Shown: positions 1 through 9,491 of the stretch, one piece after another
How positions within the stretch are numbered: position 1 is the first letter of the stretch
How the letters are laid out: each line of letters starts with the position of its first letter
From: Actinacidiphila glaucinigra
Lineage (GTDB): Bacteria; Actinomycetota; Actinomycetes; Streptomycetales; Streptomycetaceae
DNA length: 64,000 bases
Direction of reading: 5' to 3'
Assembly: GCF_900188405.1 (NCBI RefSeq)
Contig: NZ_FZOF01000001.1
Location: 799,435-863,434, forward strand
Made by a program: the position numbers and the translations under genes
Notes under the pieces: generated by a model
What the model was told of the DNA's origin: nothing
Database searches by the model: none
Seen by the model: the letters and a program-made list of their open reading frames with translations, nothing else

Positions 1-1861
1 GCAGCCGCGCCGCGCGCCCGGCCGTGCGCACCGGCTCGGGGCCGCCCGTCGCCCGGCCGTCGGTGACCACGACCAGCAGCGGGCGGCGGGAGGCGTCCCG
101 CAGCCGCTCCACGCGCAGCACGTCGTGGGCCTTCAGCAGCCCGGCGGCCAGCGGGGTGCGGCCGCCGGTGGGCAGCCTGTCCAGGCGTGCCGCGCCCGCC
201 TCGACCGACGAGGTCGGCGGCAGCGCCAGCTCCGCCGTCGCGCCGCGGAAGGTGATCAGCCCGACCTTGTCGCGCCGCTGGTAGGCGTCGAGCAGCAGCG
301 ACAGCACCGCGCCCTTGACCGCGCTCATGCGCTGCCGGGCGGCCATCGAACCCGAGGCGTCGACGACGAAGAGCACCAGGTTGCCCTCGCGGCCCTCGCG
401 GACCGCCTCGCGCAGGTCGTCCCGGCGGATCACCAGGCCCGGTCCGCCGCGCCCGCGCGCCCGCTGGTGCGGGGCGGCGGCGTGCACGGTGGCGGCCAGG
501 TGCAGTTTGGACAGGGCGCCCTGGGGCCGCCGGGCGCCGGTCGTCCTGCCGTGCGCGGTACGGGCCCGGGAGCGGCGGCCCGCGGCGCCCTCGCCGAGGC
601 CGGGAACGGTCAGCGCGCGGGCCTTGAACGGCTCCGCGGCGGGCACCGCGGCCCGTTCGCCCACGCCACCCTGCGGTGCCTGCGCGGGCTCGGGCTGGGC
701 ACCCTCGGGCTGGGCAGCGGAGTCCGCCGGCTCCCTGGGCGGGGCGATGTCGGGCGCGGTGTCCGGGGTGCCGTCGTCGCCCTGGGGCGGGCGGCCGCCG
801 CCGTCGGGGCCGCCGCCGTCCGGGCCGGGGTCCGGGTCGTCGTCCTCGCCGCGGTTGCGTTCCAGGGTCTCGTCGAGCTTGTCCTCGTCGAGGCCGGGCG
901 CGTCGAAGGGGTTGCGGCGGCGCCGGTGCGGCAGCGCGAGCAGCGCGGCCTGCCGCACGTCGGCGCCGGTCACGTCGGTGCGCCCGTCCCAGGCCGCGAG
1001 GGCGGTCGCGGTGCGGGCCATGACGATGTCCGCCCGCATCCCGTCCACCTCGAAGGCCGCGCAGGTCGCGGCGATCTGGCGGAGCGCTCCGTCACCGAGC
1101 GAGACCGACGGCAGCAGCGCCCGCGCCGCCGCGATGCGCTCCCGCAGTTCCCGCTCCTCCGCCTGCCAGGCGGCGGCGAACCCCGCCGGGTCCGCGTCGT
1201 AGGCGAGGCGCCGCCGGACGACCTGCACCCGCTCCTCGGTCTCCCGCGACGCCGCGACCTCCACCGTGAGGCCGAAGCGGTCCAGCAACTGCGGCCGCAG
1301 CTCGCCCTCTTCGGGGTTCATCGTGCCGACGAGCAGGAAGCGCGCGGCGTGCCGCACGGAGACGCCCTCCCGCTCGACGTAGGAGGCCCCCATGGCGGCC
1401 GCGTCCAGCAGCAGGTCCACCAGGTGGTCGTGGAGCAGGTTGACCTCGTCCACGTAGAGCACGCCGCGGTGCGCGTCCGCCAGCAGCCCCGGCTCGAAGG
1501 CCTTCACGCCCTCCGCCAGGGCCCGTTCGATGTCCAGGGCGCCGACGAGGCGGTCCTCGGACGCGCCGACCGGCAGCTCCACCATGCGCGCCGGACGGCT
1601 CTCCGCGCCGGCGTCGGGGCCGTGCGGCCCGTCGGGGCACGCCGGGTCCGGTACCGCCGGGTCGCAGCCGAAGCGGCAGCCGGGCACGACCTCCACGGGC
1701 GGCAGCAGCGCCGACAGGGCCCGTACGGCGGTGGACTTGGCGGTGCCCTTCTCGCCCCGCACCAGCACACCGCCGACCGCGGGGCTGACCGCGTTCAGCA
1801 GCAGTGCCAGCCGCAGGTCCGCCATCCCGACGATCGCGGTGAAGGGGTAAGGGGTGCTCAC
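1..1861 (-). CDS. Putative cobaltochelatase (ChlI/ChlD-type fusion), C-terminus cut by window edge
   Basis: AAA+ magnesium-chelatase-like subunit fused to a von Willebrand A domain, the form actinobacteria are thought to use to insert cobalt during cobalamin synthesis. The GTG start at 1861 follows a strong AGGAGG site. A Walker A motif (GEKGTAKST, residues ~36-44) and a Walker B motif (LYVDEVNLL) lie in the N-terminal AAA+ domain. A Pro/Gly/Asp-rich low-complexity linker covers roughly residues 320-400. The VWA domain begins near residue 490 with the MIDAS motif DASGS at ~residue 498. About 620 residues are visible; family members run to about 660-690, so a short C-terminal part lies outside the window. 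It is the last gene of a minus-strand cob group, 73 bp after cobQ. Magnesium chelatase activity is unlikely, since no bacteriochlorophyll genes are seen. Confidence 0.9.
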   Translation of the reverse strand, partial: MSTPYPFTAIVGMADLRLALLLNAVSPAVGGVLVRGEKGTAKSTAVRALSALLPPVEVVPGCRFGCDPAVPDPACPDGPHGPDAGAESRPARMVELPVGASEDRLVGALDIERALAEGVKAFEPGLLADAHRGVLYVDEVNLLHDHLVDLLLDAAAMGASYVEREGVSVRHAARFLLVGTMNPEEGELRPQLLDRFGLTVEVAASRETEERVQVVRRRLAYDADPAGFAAAWQAEERELRERIAAARALLPSVSLGDGALRQIAATCAAFEVDGMRADIVMARTATALAAWDGRTDVTGADVRQAALLALPHRRRRNPFDAPGLDEDKLDETLERNRGEDDDPDPGPDGGGPDGGGRPPQGDDGTPDTAPDIAPPREPADSAAQPEGAQPEPAQAPQGGVGERAAVPAAEPFKARALTVPGLGEGAAGRRSRARTAHGRTTGARRPQGALSKLHLAATVHAAAPHQRARGRGGPGLVIRRDDLREAVREGREGNLVLFVVDASGSMAARQRMSAVKGAVLSLLLDAYQRRDKVGLITFRGATAELALPPTSSVEAGAARLDRLPTGGRTPLAAGLLKAHDVLRVERLRDASRRPLLVVVTDGRATGGPEPVRTAGRAARL

Positions 1862-1934
1862 GCGGCCTCCTGGGTCGAACGGTCGTTGCGGCGGTGCTCA
1901 CGGACGGCCCGGCCGAGGGGCCGCGACGGGGTGC

Positions 1935-3446
1935 TCACGGTGCCCCCGGAGGGACGAAGGGCAGCCCCGCAGGGGGGCCGTGCTCGATCAGGCGGAGCAG
2001 GGCGCCCGTGTCGGCGTGCTCCTCGATCAGATCGCCCAGCCGGTCCAGCTGCTCCTCGCGGAGCGCGCCGAAGGCGGTGCCGGGGGCGGGGACGAAGCGC
2101 CGCCCAGCGGCCTGTGCGACGCGGCGCAGGAAGGCGCGGCGGAAGCCGTCGCTCTCCAGGGAGCCGTGCCAGTGGGTGCCCCAGACCGCGCCGCTGCGGC
2201 AGCCGTCCAGGAAGGGCTCGTCGCCGCCGCGGACGTCGGCGACGCCGTGGTGGATCTCGTACCCCTCGACCGGTTCGCCGTACGCCTTCCCGGAGGGCCG
2301 GGCCAGGGTCTTCTCCGTGGCGAAGCGGACGCGCGCCGGCAGCAGCCCGAGCCCGGGGACCGTACCGGCCCGCGACTCGACGTCGTCCTCGATCGTCTCG
2401 GCGAGCATCTGGAAGCCGCCGCAGATCCCCAGCACCGGGCGTCCCTCGGCGGCCCGGCGGACGACCGCGTCGGCCAGCCCGCGCCGGTGCAGCCACTCCA
2501 GTGCCTTGACCGTGCCGCGGGTGCCGGGCAGCACCACGAGGTCGGCGTCGGCGAGTTCCTCCGGCCGGTCCACGAAGCGGACGAGGACACCGGGCTCGGC
2601 GGCGAGCGCGTCCACGTCGGTGAAGTTCGACATCAGGGGGACCGCCGCGACGGCGACCCGCAGGACGTCCTCGCCGTGCGGCGGCGCGGTGTCCGACTCC
2701 CGGACGCTGCCGCGCAGCGACATCCGCAGCCCGTCCTCCTCGTCGATGCCGAGGCCGTGCCGGAACGGCAGCACCCCGTAGAAGCGGCGTCCGGTCAGCC
2801 CGCGCAGCATCTCCAGCCCCGGCTCCAGCAGGGACACGTCGCCGCGGAACTTGTTGACCAGGTAGCCGCAGACCAGTTCCTGGTCCTCGGGGGCGAGCAG
2901 CGCCGTCGTCCCGAAGAACGAGGCGAAGACCCCGCCCCGGTCGATGTCGCCGACCACGACGACCGGGAGCCGGGCGGCCCGCGCCAGGCCCATGTTGACG
3001 ATGTCGCCCCGCCGCAGGTTGATCTCGGCCGGGCTGCCGGCGCCCTCGCAGATCACCGCGTCGTACCGCCCGCGCAGCTCCTCCAGGCAGCCGGTGACGG
3101 TCTCCAGCAGCTCCGCGCGGCTCCCGTTGTGGTAGCCGCGCGCACTCATCTCGCCCACCGGGCGCCCCATCAGGACGACCTGGCTCGTGCGGTCCCCGCC
3201 GGGCTTGAGCAGCACCGGGTTCATCAGGGCCGAGGGCTCCACGCGCGCCGCCTGGGCCTGCATCGCCTGGGCGCGGCCGATCTCGGCGCCCTCGCGGGTC
3301 ACGTACGAGTTCAGCGACATGTTCTGCGCCTTGAACGGCGCCACGGACACACCCTGCCGCGTCAGCCACCGGCAGATCCCCGCCGTGACGACGCTCTTGC
3401 CGGCGTCCGACGTGGTCCCCGCGACCAGCAGGCCCCCGCCCCTCAT
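1935..3446 (-). CDS. cobQ: Cobyric acid synthase CobQ
   Basis: Glutamine-dependent amidase of 503 aa that converts adenosylcobyrinic acid a,c-diamide to cobyric acid by four amidations. The N-terminal dethiobiotin-synthetase-like domain carries the P-loop GTTSDAGKS (residues 10-18) and the conserved [12 protein letters not shown] segment. The C-terminal class I amidotransferase domain has the nucleophile in GICGGFQML (Cys342) and the His in GTHWHGS (His425 or His427). A longer reading frame exists upstream, but the ATG at 3446 follows GGAGG, overlaps the cobD stop as ATGA and gives the normal family N-terminus. Overlap with cobD suggests translational coupling, and both genes lie under the cobalamin riboswitch at about 4.5 kb. 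Confidence 0.96.
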   Translation of the reverse strand: MRGGGLLVAGTTSDAGKSVVTAGICRWLTRQGVSVAPFKAQNMSLNSYVTREGAEIGRAQAMQAQAARVEPSALMNPVLLKPGGDRTSQVVLMGRPVGEMSARGYHNGSRAELLETVTGCLEELRGRYDAVICEGAGSPAEINLRRGDIVNMGLARAARLPVVVVGDIDRGGVFASFFGTTALLAPEDQELVCGYLVNKFRGDVSLLEPGLEMLRGLTGRRFYGVLPFRHGLGIDEEDGLRMSLRGSVRESDTAPPHGEDVLRVAVAAVPLMSNFTDVDALAAEPGVLVRFVDRPEELADADLVVLPGTRGTVKALEWLHRRGLADAVVRRAAEGRPVLGICGGFQMLAETIEDDVESRAGTVPGLGLLPARVRFATEKTLARPSGKAYGEPVEGYEIHHGVADVRGGDEPFLDGCRSGAVWGTHWHGSLESDGFRRAFLRRVAQAAGRRFVPAPGTAFGALREEQLDRLGDLIEEHADTGALLRLIEHGPPAGLPFVPPGAP

Positions 3447-4429
3447 GAGTCCCTCCTCCGGGCGACCGCGCCCCACGCCAGGCGCCCGCCCACCGCGACC
3501 GCCAGCGCCAGCGCGCCGACCCGCCGCGACAACCGCGCCGCCCGTTCGATGTCCCGTACCTCCACCGGCCGGTTCCCCGCCCCCAGCACGGGCCGGTGCT
3601 CCACCCGCCCGCCATAGGCAAGCGTCCCCCCGAGGCGTACGCCCAACGCCCCCGCGAACGATGCCTCGACGGGCCCCGCGTTCGGGCTGGGATGCCGGGA
3701 GCCGTCCCTGCGCCAGGCCCGCCACGCCCCCCGGGGGTCGGGGCCGGCCAGCACCGCGAGCGCGGCGGTCAGCCGGGCGCCGGGGTAGCCGGCCACGTCG
3801 TCCAGCCGGGCCGCGGCCCAGCCGAACCGCCGGTGCCGCGGCGACTTGTGACCCACCATCGCGTCGAGGGTGTTGACCGCTCGGAAGCCCACCAGCCCGG
3901 GCACACCGCCCAGCGCGCCCCACACCAGGGCACCCACGACGGCGTCCGAGGTGTTCTCCGCGACGGACTCCACGACCGCCCGCGCCAACTGCGCCCGGTC
4001 CAGCGCCTGCGGGTCGCGGCCGCACAGGTGGGGCAGCCGCTCGCGCGCCGCCTCCGTGTCACCGGCGGACAGGGCGGCGCCGACGGCCCGCGCCTCGCGT
4101 ACCAGGGAGGTCCCGCCGAGCACGGCCCAGGTCGCGGCCGCCGTCAGAGCGACGGACGCCGCGCCGGAACGGCGCACGGCACGCTGGAGCCCGGCCGCGG
4201 CCGCCACCGCGCCGCCCGCGCACAGGGCCGTGTGGAGGGCGCCGCGACCGCGGTGGTCGCGCCACAACGCCCGCTCCAGGCCGGCGGCGGCGCTCCCGAA
4301 CACCGCCACGGGGTGACCGCGGCGCGGGTCGGCCAGGGCGAGGTCGGCGAGCCAGCCGAGGGCGGCGCCGGTGGCGAACGCGCACGGCGCCGCAGCGCCG
4401 TTGCCGGGTGGACGGCCGGAGCCGCGCAT
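3443..4429 (-). CDS. cobD: Adenosylcobinamide-phosphate synthase CobD/CbiB
   Basis: Integral membrane enzyme of about 328 aa that joins aminopropanol (phosphate) to adenosylcobyric acid. It shows the family segments [17 protein letters not shown] near the N-terminus, [19 protein letters not shown] and [14 protein letters not shown] in the middle, and [19 protein letters not shown] towards the C-terminus, with several hydrophobic helices. An earlier GTG at 4444 is possible, but the ATG at 4429 has GAGGA eight bases upstream and is preferred. It is the first gene after the cobalamin riboswitch, so its translation or transcription is probably shut off by adenosylcobalamin. Its stop overlaps the cobQ start. 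Confidence 0.93.
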   Translation of the reverse strand: MRGSGRPPGNGAAAPCAFATGAALGWLADLALADPRRGHPVAVFGSAAAGLERALWRDHRGRGALHTALCAGGAVAAAAGLQRAVRRSGAASVALTAAATWAVLGGTSLVREARAVGAALSAGDTEAARERLPHLCGRDPQALDRAQLARAVVESVAENTSDAVVGALVWGALGGVPGLVGFRAVNTLDAMVGHKSPRHRRFGWAAARLDDVAGYPGARLTAALAVLAGPDPRGAWRAWRRDGSRHPSPNAGPVEASFAGALGVRLGGTLAYGGRVEHRPVLGAGNRPVEVRDIERAARLSRRVGALALAVAVGGRLAWGAVARRRDS

Positions 4430-4473
4430 CACAGGAGTCCTCACTCAGGGTCCGCGCCCTGGTTCGACGTGAC

Positions 4474-4655
4474 CGGCGACGAGAGTCTCCTGGCTCCCGG
4501 ATCGGCGGCACCCCCGGCCTTCCAGCCCCGAGTCGGGGCCGTGGCCATGGGCGGGGGTCCGCTCCCCGGTGACAGTGGCGGGACCGCGCCGGATTCGCAC
4601 CGGACTTCCTCTCCTGCCGCCGTTTGGCGGTTCCGATACCACCACGCCCCGCTCC
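4474..4655 (-). promoter_or_regulatory. Cobalamin (B12) riboswitch
   Basis: Read on the minus strand, the leader of cobD contains the conserved riboswitch blocks in order: AGGAAGTCCGGTGCGAATCC, then GGTCCCGCCACTGT, and finally the B12 box GAGCCAGGAGACT near 4483-4497. A further short stem (AGGG...CCCT) lies between the B12 box and the cobD ribosome-binding site and may be the expression platform. The boundaries are approximate. This is a standard actinobacterial cobalamin riboswitch placed before cobD-cobQ and perhaps the chelatase gene. Confidence 0.93.
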
Positions 4656-4696
4656 GGCCCGTCAACTCATCGCGACAGCCTGTGGAAAAGAAGAAA

Positions 4697-4731
4697 CCCC
4701 AGCTCACGGCCGGAAGGCCGGGAGCTGAGGT
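4697..4731 (-). terminator. Hairpin terminator after the pit operon
   Basis: An inverted repeat with arms CCAGCTC and GAGCTGAG encloses an inner CGGCCGG-AA-GGCCGG stem. It lies between the small membrane gene ending at 4766 and the cobalamin leader, so it probably keeps pit-operon transcripts out of the cob operon. There is no long T-tract, which is usual for Streptomyces terminators. Confidence 0.6.
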
Positions 4732-4765
4732 CAACTTCACACCGCGGTGCGCGGGGATGTGCGGG

Positions 4766-5005
4766 TCAGGCGACGATCAGGTAGATCCCGTACGCCACCG
4801 CCGCCGCGCACAGCGCGAAGCACAGGTAGGCGCCGGTGCGGGCCAGGGCGGTGGTGCCACCCGCGGCGGAGGTGCCCGCCTCGCCGCCGGCGGTGCCCTG
4901 CTTGGACAGGCCGACGATGCCGAGGGTGAACAGGCCGACGAGTCCGACGGTCACGGCGAGGCTGACGCCGAAGACGGAGCCGAGGGCAGCCCAGTCGATG
5001 TGCAT
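4766..5005 (-). CDS. Small membrane protein downstream of Pit
   Basis: 79-residue protein with two hydrophobic segments (about residues 8-32 and 56-78) joined by a Gly/Ala/Thr-rich loop. It starts MHIDWAALGSVFG at an ATG preceded by GAAGGA. It follows the Pit phosphate transporter gene by 38 bp on the same strand and precedes a hairpin terminator, so the two probably form an operon. I do not recognise a named family. A role as an accessory or stability partner of Pit is inference from position only. Confidence 0.8.
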   Translation of the reverse strand: MHIDWAALGSVFGVSLAVTVGLVGLFTLGIVGLSKQGTAGGEAGTSAAGGTTALARTGAYLCFALCAAAVAYGIYLIVA

Positions 5006-5043
5006 GGTGCTGGTTCCTTCCGGGGCCGGTGCGGCTGCCGCCG

Positions 5044-6258
5044 TCAGGCGGAGGCCTTGGCGGGGTCGGTGTCGGCGGCGGTCGTGGTCAGGCCCGCGGG
5101 CGGCGGGATCACGGCGGCGATGGCCGTGGTGATGACGCCCGGCTCCTCGGCGTCGTGGCCCTCGTTGACGTTGGTGTGGTCGACGGGCTTGCGGCGGGAG
5201 GCCATCCAGATCGCGGTGCACGCGGCGAGCGCCAGGACGGCGACCGTCGTGACACCCCAGTCGCCCTGGTCGGCCAGGAGCGCGGCGCCCGCCGCGACCA
5301 GGCCGGCGGCCGGGAGGGTGAGCCCCCACGCGGCGAACATCCGCCCCGCGGTGCTCCAGCGGACGACGCCGCCCTTGCGGCCGACGCCGGCGCCCATGAC
5401 GGAGCCGGAGCAGACCTGCGTGGTGGAGAGCGAGAAGCCGAGGTGCGAGGAGGCCAGGATGACGGTCGCGGCGCCGGTCTGGGCGGCGAAGCCCTGCGGC
5501 GGCTGGATGTCGGTGATGCCCTTGCCCATGGTGCGGATGATCCGCCAGCCACCGATGAAGGTGCCGAGGGCGATCGCCATGCCCGCCGAGACGATGACCC
5601 ACAGCGGCGGGTCGGAGTCGGGCGCGACGACGTTGCCGGCGATCAGGGCGAGGGTGATGACACCCATGGTCTTCTGTGCGTCGTTGGTGCCGTGGGCGAG
5701 GGAGACGAGGCCGGCCGAGGCGATCTGCCCGGCCCGGTACCCCTTGGCGGTGGCGGCCGGATCGGTGTTGCGGCCGATGCGGTAGGTCAGCCGGGTCGCC
5801 AGCATCGCGCCGACCCCGGCGACCAGCGGGGCGCAGACGGCCGGGATCAGGACCTTCATGACGACCGCGTCACCGTTGATCGAGCCGAATCCGGCCGAGG
5901 CGACGGAGGCTCCGATGAGGCCGCCGAAGAGGGCGTGGGAGGAGCTGGAGGGGAGGCCCGCCAGCCAGGTCAGCAGGTTCCAGACGATCGCGCCGACGAG
6001 ACCCGCGAAGATCACCTCGGGCTTGATGCCCGCGCTCTCGTCGAGGATGCCGCCGGAGATCGTCTTCGCCACCTCGACGGAGAGGAAGGCGCCGACGAGG
6101 TTGAGCACGGCGGACATGGCCACCGCCGTCTTGGGCTTGAGTGCGCCAGTGGAGATGGTGGTCGCCATCGCATTGGCGGTGTCGTGGAAACCGTTCGTGA
6201 AGTCGAACACGAGTGCGGTAATGATCACGATTCCGATCAGGAGCGTGATGTGTTCCAT
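5044..6258 (-). CDS. pit: Low-affinity inorganic phosphate transporter, Pit family
   Basis: Polytopic PHO4-family phosphate permease of 404 aa. The two inverted family signatures are visible: DFTNGFHDTANAMATT near the N-terminus and SLAHGTNDAQKTMGV in the second half. A hydrophilic loop rich in Asp and Asn and a non-conserved tail follow the last helices. The reading frame stays open far upstream into the 6.5-7.1 kb palindrome, but homology begins at MEHITLLIG. The ATG at 6258 is chosen; the ATG at 6270 is an alternative, and neither has a clear ribosome-binding site. Regulation by phosphate cannot be judged: I saw no obvious PHO box. Its leader region carries the long inverted repeat described separately. 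Confidence 0.93.
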   Translation of the reverse strand: MEHITLLIGIVIITALVFDFTNGFHDTANAMATTISTGALKPKTAVAMSAVLNLVGAFLSVEVAKTISGGILDESAGIKPEVIFAGLVGAIVWNLLTWLAGLPSSSSHALFGGLIGASVASAGFGSINGDAVVMKVLIPAVCAPLVAGVGAMLATRLTYRIGRNTDPAATAKGYRAGQIASAGLVSLAHGTNDAQKTMGVITLALIAGNVVAPDSDPPLWVIVSAGMAIALGTFIGGWRIIRTMGKGITDIQPPQGFAAQTGAATVILASSHLGFSLSTTQVCSGSVMGAGVGRKGGVVRWSTAGRMFAAWGLTLPAAGLVAAGAALLADQGDWGVTTVAVLALAACTAIWMASRRKPVDHTNVNEGHDAEEPGVITTAIAAVIPPPAGLTTTAADTDPAKASA

Positions 6259-7146
6259 TGACCCAGGCATTCGTTCGATCGGACAGTGGCGGTGGCGACC
6301 GTACGGAGTCTGGATGAACGGAAGGTGAACGAGGGGAGGCGCGGCGGTGCCGGTGGGTGCGGGGGGTGTGGGGCGGGCTGTGCTTCGCCCGGCAATCGTT
6401 ACTTCTGTGCCGTTTTGCCGCGCGTTCCCGGTGGGGCGGAAGAGATCCTGGTCACGAGGGTCGGACGCGGTGGGTCCGCGCGGGTTCGTCTCGCGCCCTT
6501 CGGGCGCACAGCGGCTGGCTGCGGAGGGGAGGGTGGCGGTCCGGGGTCGGTCGGCGGTGTGCGGGCGCGTGGGTGGCGGGCGTTCAGGCGCCGGAGCGGG
6601 TTGCCTTTCCGCCGGCCTGGGGTCTCGTTGCCGTCCGCGGGTATAGATGGCCGCTTCCACGCCTACTGCCGGTGGTGGGCGCGCCCGCCGTAACCCGCGT
6701 CTGCGGATATTTCCGGGTGCTGTCGGGGGTCGGCGGGAGATCGGGCCCCTCTTTCGCCGACATGTTCGGTGGAACAGAGCCCGATCTTTGGGCCGGGTGA
6801 GATCGGGCTCGCTTTCGCCGACTATGTCGGCGGAACAGGGCCCGATGTCGGATCGGGGAAGCACTCGCAGACGCGGGTTACGGCGGGCGCGCCACGCACG
6901 AACGGTGGGCGTGGTCACCGGCCATCTGCACCCGCGGACGGCAACGAGACCGGGACCGTACGAACAACCGGCCCCGCTCCGGCGCCTGAACGCCGGCCGC
7001 CCACCGGGCCGCACCCCGCCGACGAGCCCCGGCTCCCCACCCTCCCCTCCGCAGCCGGCGCTGTGCGCCCGAAGGGCGCGAGACGGCGCGACAGCCGAAG
7101 AACCGGCGCACCACCCACCGGCGCCGCACCCACCGGCCGAATCCCC
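6259..7146. other. 888-bp intergenic region between pit and the FAD oxidoreductase gene
   Basis: No gene supported. Several long reading frames cross it on both strands, but they are extensions of pit or antisense frames and are low-complexity Arg/Pro/Gly. Most of the region is occupied by the imperfect palindrome at 6488-7084. The part nearest pit (6259-6487) should hold the pit promoter; I could not assign one with confidence. Confidence 0.75.
6488..7084. repeat. Long imperfect palindrome, ~300-bp arms, with paired inner hairpin units
   Basis: Two arms mirror each other about a centre near 6786. Exact matches include 24 bp (6488-6511 with 7061-7084) and 28 bp (6678-6705 with 6866-6893), with further similar blocks between, for example CGTTCAGGCGCCGGAGCGGG on the left and its complement on the right. 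At the centre are two tandem units, 6738-6787 and 6800-6847. Each starts AGATCGGGC, contains TTTCGCCGAC and a GGAACAG block, and ends GCCCGAT, so each is itself an inverted repeat. The arms translate to near-identical spurious peptides on opposite strands, which is how the symmetry was first noticed. The function is unknown. It could be a degenerate MITE-like element, an extended RNA hairpin or a nucleoid/regulatory site. Confidence 0.85.
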
Positions 7147-8538
7147 TTAGTGGCGGCCCGAGATGCGGTCCGCGATGCGGGCCACCCGGTCGGTCTCCAC
7201 GCTGCGTCCGGCCTGCTCGCGCCGGTCGGCACCGCGGTAGGCCGCGTACAGCCCGTGCACCCCGATCCACCGGAAGGGCTCGGGCTCCCAGCGGCGCACG
7301 CGGTGGTGCACCCACGGCAGGGCCGTCAGCTCCGTGCCGTGCGCCTGGCCGGAGTCCATCTGGACGAGGTCCCGCAGCGTCCGCGCCGCGAGGTTCGCCG
7401 TGGCGACACCGCTGCCGACGTAGCCGCCCGCCCAGCCCAGGCCGGTGGAGCGGTCCAGCTCGACGGTCGCGCACCAGTCGCGCGGCACGCCGAGCACCCC
7501 GGACCAGGCGTGGTCGATCGCCACCCGCCCCGTCGCCGGGAAGAAGCGCACCAGGATCTCGCGGAGCGCCTCGACCGTCGCCGCCTGCGTGCGGCCGTCG
7601 TTGTCCGTACGCGAGCCGAAGCGGTAGGGCACCCCGCGGCCGCCGATGGCGATCCGGTCGTCGGCGGTGCGCTGCGCGTACATGTAGGCGTGCGCCATGT
7701 CGCCGAGCGCCTCCCGGCCCTCCCAGCCGATGGTGTCCCAGACCTCCCGCGGCAGCGGCTCTGTCACGACCATCGAGGAGTTCATCGGCAGCCACGACCG
7801 CTTCTGGCCCTTGAGCGAGGCGGTGAAGCCCTCCGTGCAGCGCAGGACGTAGGGGGCACGCACGCTGCCGAACGGCGTGACCGCGTGCTTCGGCCGGATC
7901 TCCGTCACCGGGGTCGACTCGTGGACGACGACCCCGAGCGCCTCCACCGTGCGGGCCAGCCCCTGCACCAGCTTCACGGGGTGGATGCGCGCCCCGTGCG
8001 GCGTCCAGGTGCCGCCGGCCGTCCCGGCGACCCGGATCCGTGCGGCGGACTCGGCCGCGCCCAGCAGCAGGCGGTCCTTCTCGCCGAACGCGACCTCCGT
8101 CTCGTGGAACGCCCTGAGCCGGGCCAGTTGCGCGGGGGAGTGGGCGACCTCCAGCACTCCGCCCTTGTGGATGTCCGCGTCGATGCCCTCCTCGGCGGCG
8201 ACCCGGATCACCTCGTCCACCGTCCCGTTCATCGCGCGCTGCAGCGCGACGGCGGCCTCGCGGCCGTGCAGCGCGGCGTAGCGGTCGCGGCCGGCGATGC
8301 CGTTGTACAGCCAGCCGCCGTTGCGGCCGGAGGCGCCGTAGCCGCAGAAGCGCTGCTCCAGGACGACGATCCGCAGGAAGGGCACGGCCTTCTTCAGGTA
8401 GTAGGCGGTCCACAGTCCGGTGTAGCCGCCGCCGACGATGCACACGTCCGCGGTGGTGTCCCCGGGCAGCGGCTCACGCGGCACCGGGAGGCCTGACTTC
8501 GCGTACCAGAAGGAGATGCCGCCGTTGACGGTGGTCAT
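7147..8538 (-). CDS. FAD-dependent oxidoreductase (glycine/D-amino-acid oxidase-like)
   Basis: 463-aa DAO-family flavoprotein. The dinucleotide-binding motif CIVGGGYTGLWTAYYL is at residues ~33-48, followed by GYGASGRNGGW, a typical flavin-contact segment. A second FAD-binding stretch near the C-terminus reads GLGWAGGYVGSGVATANLAART. Family members oxidise amino acids or polyamine derivatives such as gamma-glutamylputrescine. The substrate cannot be set from sequence alone. No glutamine synthetase-like puuA or aldehyde dehydrogenase gene sits beside it. It is transcribed alone on the minus strand, divergent from the aldolase gene, with about 117 bp between the two starts. Confidence 0.88.
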   Translation of the reverse strand: MTTVNGGISFWYAKSGLPVPREPLPGDTTADVCIVGGGYTGLWTAYYLKKAVPFLRIVVLEQRFCGYGASGRNGGWLYNGIAGRDRYAALHGREAAVALQRAMNGTVDEVIRVAAEEGIDADIHKGGVLEVAHSPAQLARLRAFHETEVAFGEKDRLLLGAAESAARIRVAGTAGGTWTPHGARIHPVKLVQGLARTVEALGVVVHESTPVTEIRPKHAVTPFGSVRAPYVLRCTEGFTASLKGQKRSWLPMNSSMVVTEPLPREVWDTIGWEGREALGDMAHAYMYAQRTADDRIAIGGRGVPYRFGSRTDNDGRTQAATVEALREILVRFFPATGRVAIDHAWSGVLGVPRDWCATVELDRSTGLGWAGGYVGSGVATANLAARTLRDLVQMDSGQAHGTELTALPWVHHRVRRWEPEPFRWIGVHGLYAAYRGADRREQAGRSVETDRVARIADRISGRH

Positions 8539-8655
8539 GGTGCCCCTGCAATTCGTATGCGTGCTCGGTCCGGAAGGTGTGCCGGGACGTTACTGTGCCC
8601 CGAGAGCGGGCGGCAACGGCCAACCTGTCAGGATCAGCGCTCGGAGGTGGCACGG

Positions 8656-9435
8656 ATGTCGGTGCGGAACACGGTGGCGCGGGCCTGGACGGAGCTGGTG
8701 GACACGGCCCGCCGCTCCGTCGACGACGGTCTCGTGGTCGGCACGTCCGGCAACGTGTCGGTGCGGGTGGGCGACGACCTGGTGCTCGTCACCCCCAGCG
8801 GGGTGCCCTACCACCGCCTCGCCCCGGAGGACACGGTCGGGGTCGACCTGGACGGCAAGCAGGTGCTCGGCGCGCTGCGCCCGACGAGCGAGCTGGCGAT
8901 GCACCTGGCGATCTACCGGAACACCGACGCGGGTGCCGTCGTCCACACCCACGCCGTGCACGCCACCGCCGTCTCCACGCTCCTCTACGAACTGCCCGCC
9001 ATCCACTACATGGCCGCGGCCCTGGGCGGCCGGATACGCGTCGCCGACTACGCGACCTACGGCAGCGAGGAACTGGCCGCCAACGTCCTGCGCGCGCTCC
9101 GCGACCGCACGGGCTGCCTGCTGCGCAACCACGGGACCATCGTCTACGGCGACGACCTCGAGCAGGCCTACGACCGCACCGCCCAGCTGGAGTGGATGTG
9201 CCAGGTCTGGCTCGCCGCCCGCTCGGTGGCCGGATTCTCGCCCTCGCTGCTCTCCAAGCGCGAACTCGCCCGCGTCGCCGAGCGACTGCGCCAGTACGGC
9301 CAGCCCGGGGACGAGACGGAGGGGGAGCACGAGGGGCACGAGGTCCACGACGGCCCCGAGGCCCGCGGGGAGCACGCGCCCGCCCGCGCCGACGTCCCCC
9401 GGCCCCGCGAGGCCCACGAGGACGAGCGCGGCTGA
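8656..9435 (+). CDS. Class II aldolase/adducin family protein (fuculose-phosphate aldolase-like)
   Basis: 259-aa protein of the metal-dependent class II aldolase family. The zinc ligand region HTHAVH is at residues 97-102, with Glu79 in the RPTSEL segment that often supplies the catalytic acid. A third ligand is probably in RNHGTIVYG. The phosphate-binding-like GTSGNVSVR lies at ~29-37. The last ~50 residues are a Glu/His/Asp/Gly-rich low-complexity tail (many EGEHEGHE-like repeats) that is unusual for the family and could bind metal. The start ATG follows GGAGG. The sugar or ketoacid substrate is not identifiable. The hydrolase that follows is 56 bp downstream on the same strand. Confidence 0.85.
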   Translation: MSVRNTVARAWTELVDTARRSVDDGLVVGTSGNVSVRVGDDLVLVTPSGVPYHRLAPEDTVGVDLDGKQVLGALRPTSELAMHLAIYRNTDAGAVVHTHAVHATAVSTLLYELPAIHYMAAALGGRIRVADYATYGSEELAANVLRALRDRTGCLLRNHGTIVYGDDLEQAYDRTAQLEWMCQVWLAARSVAGFSPSLLSKRELARVAERLRQYGQPGDETEGEHEGHEVHDGPEARGEHAPARADVPRPREAHEDERG

Positions 9436-9491
9436 GCCCGGACGGCTCCGCCCACTGGCCGCCCGGGGTGAGCGCGCGGACACTGGAAGCG

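Noticed and set aside
125..2509. 794-aa plus-strand reading frame
   Set aside because: It is antisense to the cobaltochelatase and cobQ genes, rich in Arg/Gly/Pro with no domain; typical high-GC shadow frame.
5044..7014. 656-aa minus-strand frame including Pit
   Set aside because: The first ~250 residues are low-complexity translation of the palindrome; Pit homology begins at 6258.
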